This document shows, piece by piece, positions 5,693-5,920 of a stretch of 5,920 nucleotides of DNA. The notes beneath the pieces are model-generated. The model saw nothing but the letters and a program-made list of their open reading frames with translations, did not search any database and was not told where the DNA came from. The position numbers and the translations under genes were made by a program. Origin of the DNA: an uncultured Streptococcus sp. (GTDB lineage Bacteria > Bacillota > Bacilli > Lactobacillales > Streptococcaceae); contig CAKPZX010000067.1 of NCBI GenBank assembly GCA_934215455.1, forward strand, positions 1 to 5,920. Direction: 5' to 3'. Every line of letters begins with the position of its first letter. The first letter of the stretch is position 1.

Positions 5693-5920
5693 TTATTTAA
5701 CAAAGTCAAGCAATGCCAAGAAGCTTTCTGGATCAAGTGATGCACCACCCACAAGAGCTCCATCAACGTCTGGACAAGCCATGTATTCAGCAACGTTTTC
5801 AGGTTTCACTGAACCACCGTATTGAACACGTACTTTGTCAGCCACTTCTTGACCAAAGTCAGCAGCTACAACGTCACGAACAACTTTACACATTTTTTGT
5901 GCGTCGTCTTGTGAAGCTGA
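5693..5920 (-). CDS. tpiA: Triosephosphate isomerase, C-terminal part (runs off the window)
   Basis: The last 75 codons of the glycolytic enzyme interconverting dihydroxyacetone phosphate and glyceraldehyde 3-phosphate in the cytosol. The phosphate-binding signatures of the TIM barrel C-terminus are both present: [12 protein letters not shown] (window residues 33-43) and [14 protein letters not shown] (54-67), ending LLDFVK. The catalytic lysine, histidine and glutamate lie upstream, outside the window. The open frame continues to the window edge ([10 protein letters not shown]...), so the internal ATG at 5893 is not the start. It is convergent with murN, with 77 bases between the two stop codons. 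Confidence 0.97.
   Translation of the reverse strand, partial: SASQDDAQKMCKVVRDVVAADFGQEVADKVRVQYGGSVKPENVAEYMACPDVDGALVGGASLDPESFLALLDFVK

Noticed and set aside
5693..5893. A stand-alone 66-residue protein beginning at the ATG at 5893 on the minus strand.
   Set aside because: The frame stays open to the window edge and matches the triosephosphate isomerase C-terminus on both sides of that ATG, so the ATG is internal.

Overview
The window reads as low-GC Firmicute DNA from a Streptococcus. The evidence is a MurM/MurN pair of branched-peptide ligases, a manganese-riboswitch-controlled P-type ATPase of the streptococcal MgtA/CaxP type, a streptococcal-looking triosephosphate isomerase end, AAGGAG-type ribosome binding sites and extended -10 promoters. 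The species cannot be fixed from sequence alone. As I recall the pneumococcal map, these genes lie at separate loci there, so another oral or viridans-group streptococcus is more likely.

Left part, minus strand. Positions 1-341 carry the first 113 codons of a cation P-type ATPase with a TTG start. Upstream, 371-490 holds a yybP-ykoY (Mn2+) riboswitch with a clear expression platform: a terminator hairpin at 385-416 and a competing hairpin at 371-396. An extended -10 promoter (499-504) places the transcript start at about the first base of the aptamer. Next, on the same strand, is a DUF1934/YwiB-like gene (554-937). I see no terminator between it and the riboswitch, so its read-through transcripts should also meet the manganese switch.

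Middle and right, plus strand. A 115-bp divergent region (938-1052) carries back-to-back extended -10 promoters. The plus-strand -10 lies only 6 bases before the ATG of an HD-domain dNTP triphosphohydrolase, so that gene appears to be leaderless. It starts a tight four-gene run: HD phosphohydrolase (1053-2363), Cof-type HAD phosphatase (2353-3159, 11-base overlap), murM (3163-4374) and murN (4380-5615). MurM and MurN add the first and second amino acids of the cross-bridge onto the lysine of lipid II, using aminoacyl-tRNA. The two upstream enzymes act on nucleotides and small phosphorylated metabolites. Grouping them with cell wall branching is a genomic association, not a known pathway.

Right end. 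Two terminators lie between murN and the convergent 3' end of tpiA (5693-5920, minus strand, last 75 codons): one suits murN, and the other is better formed in the tpiA direction.

I see no mobile element, CRISPR array, tRNA or rRNA. I did not find an undescribed multi-gene system. The most notable signals are the three-state manganese switch, the leaderless promoter arrangement with a possible operator dyad, and the operon grouping.
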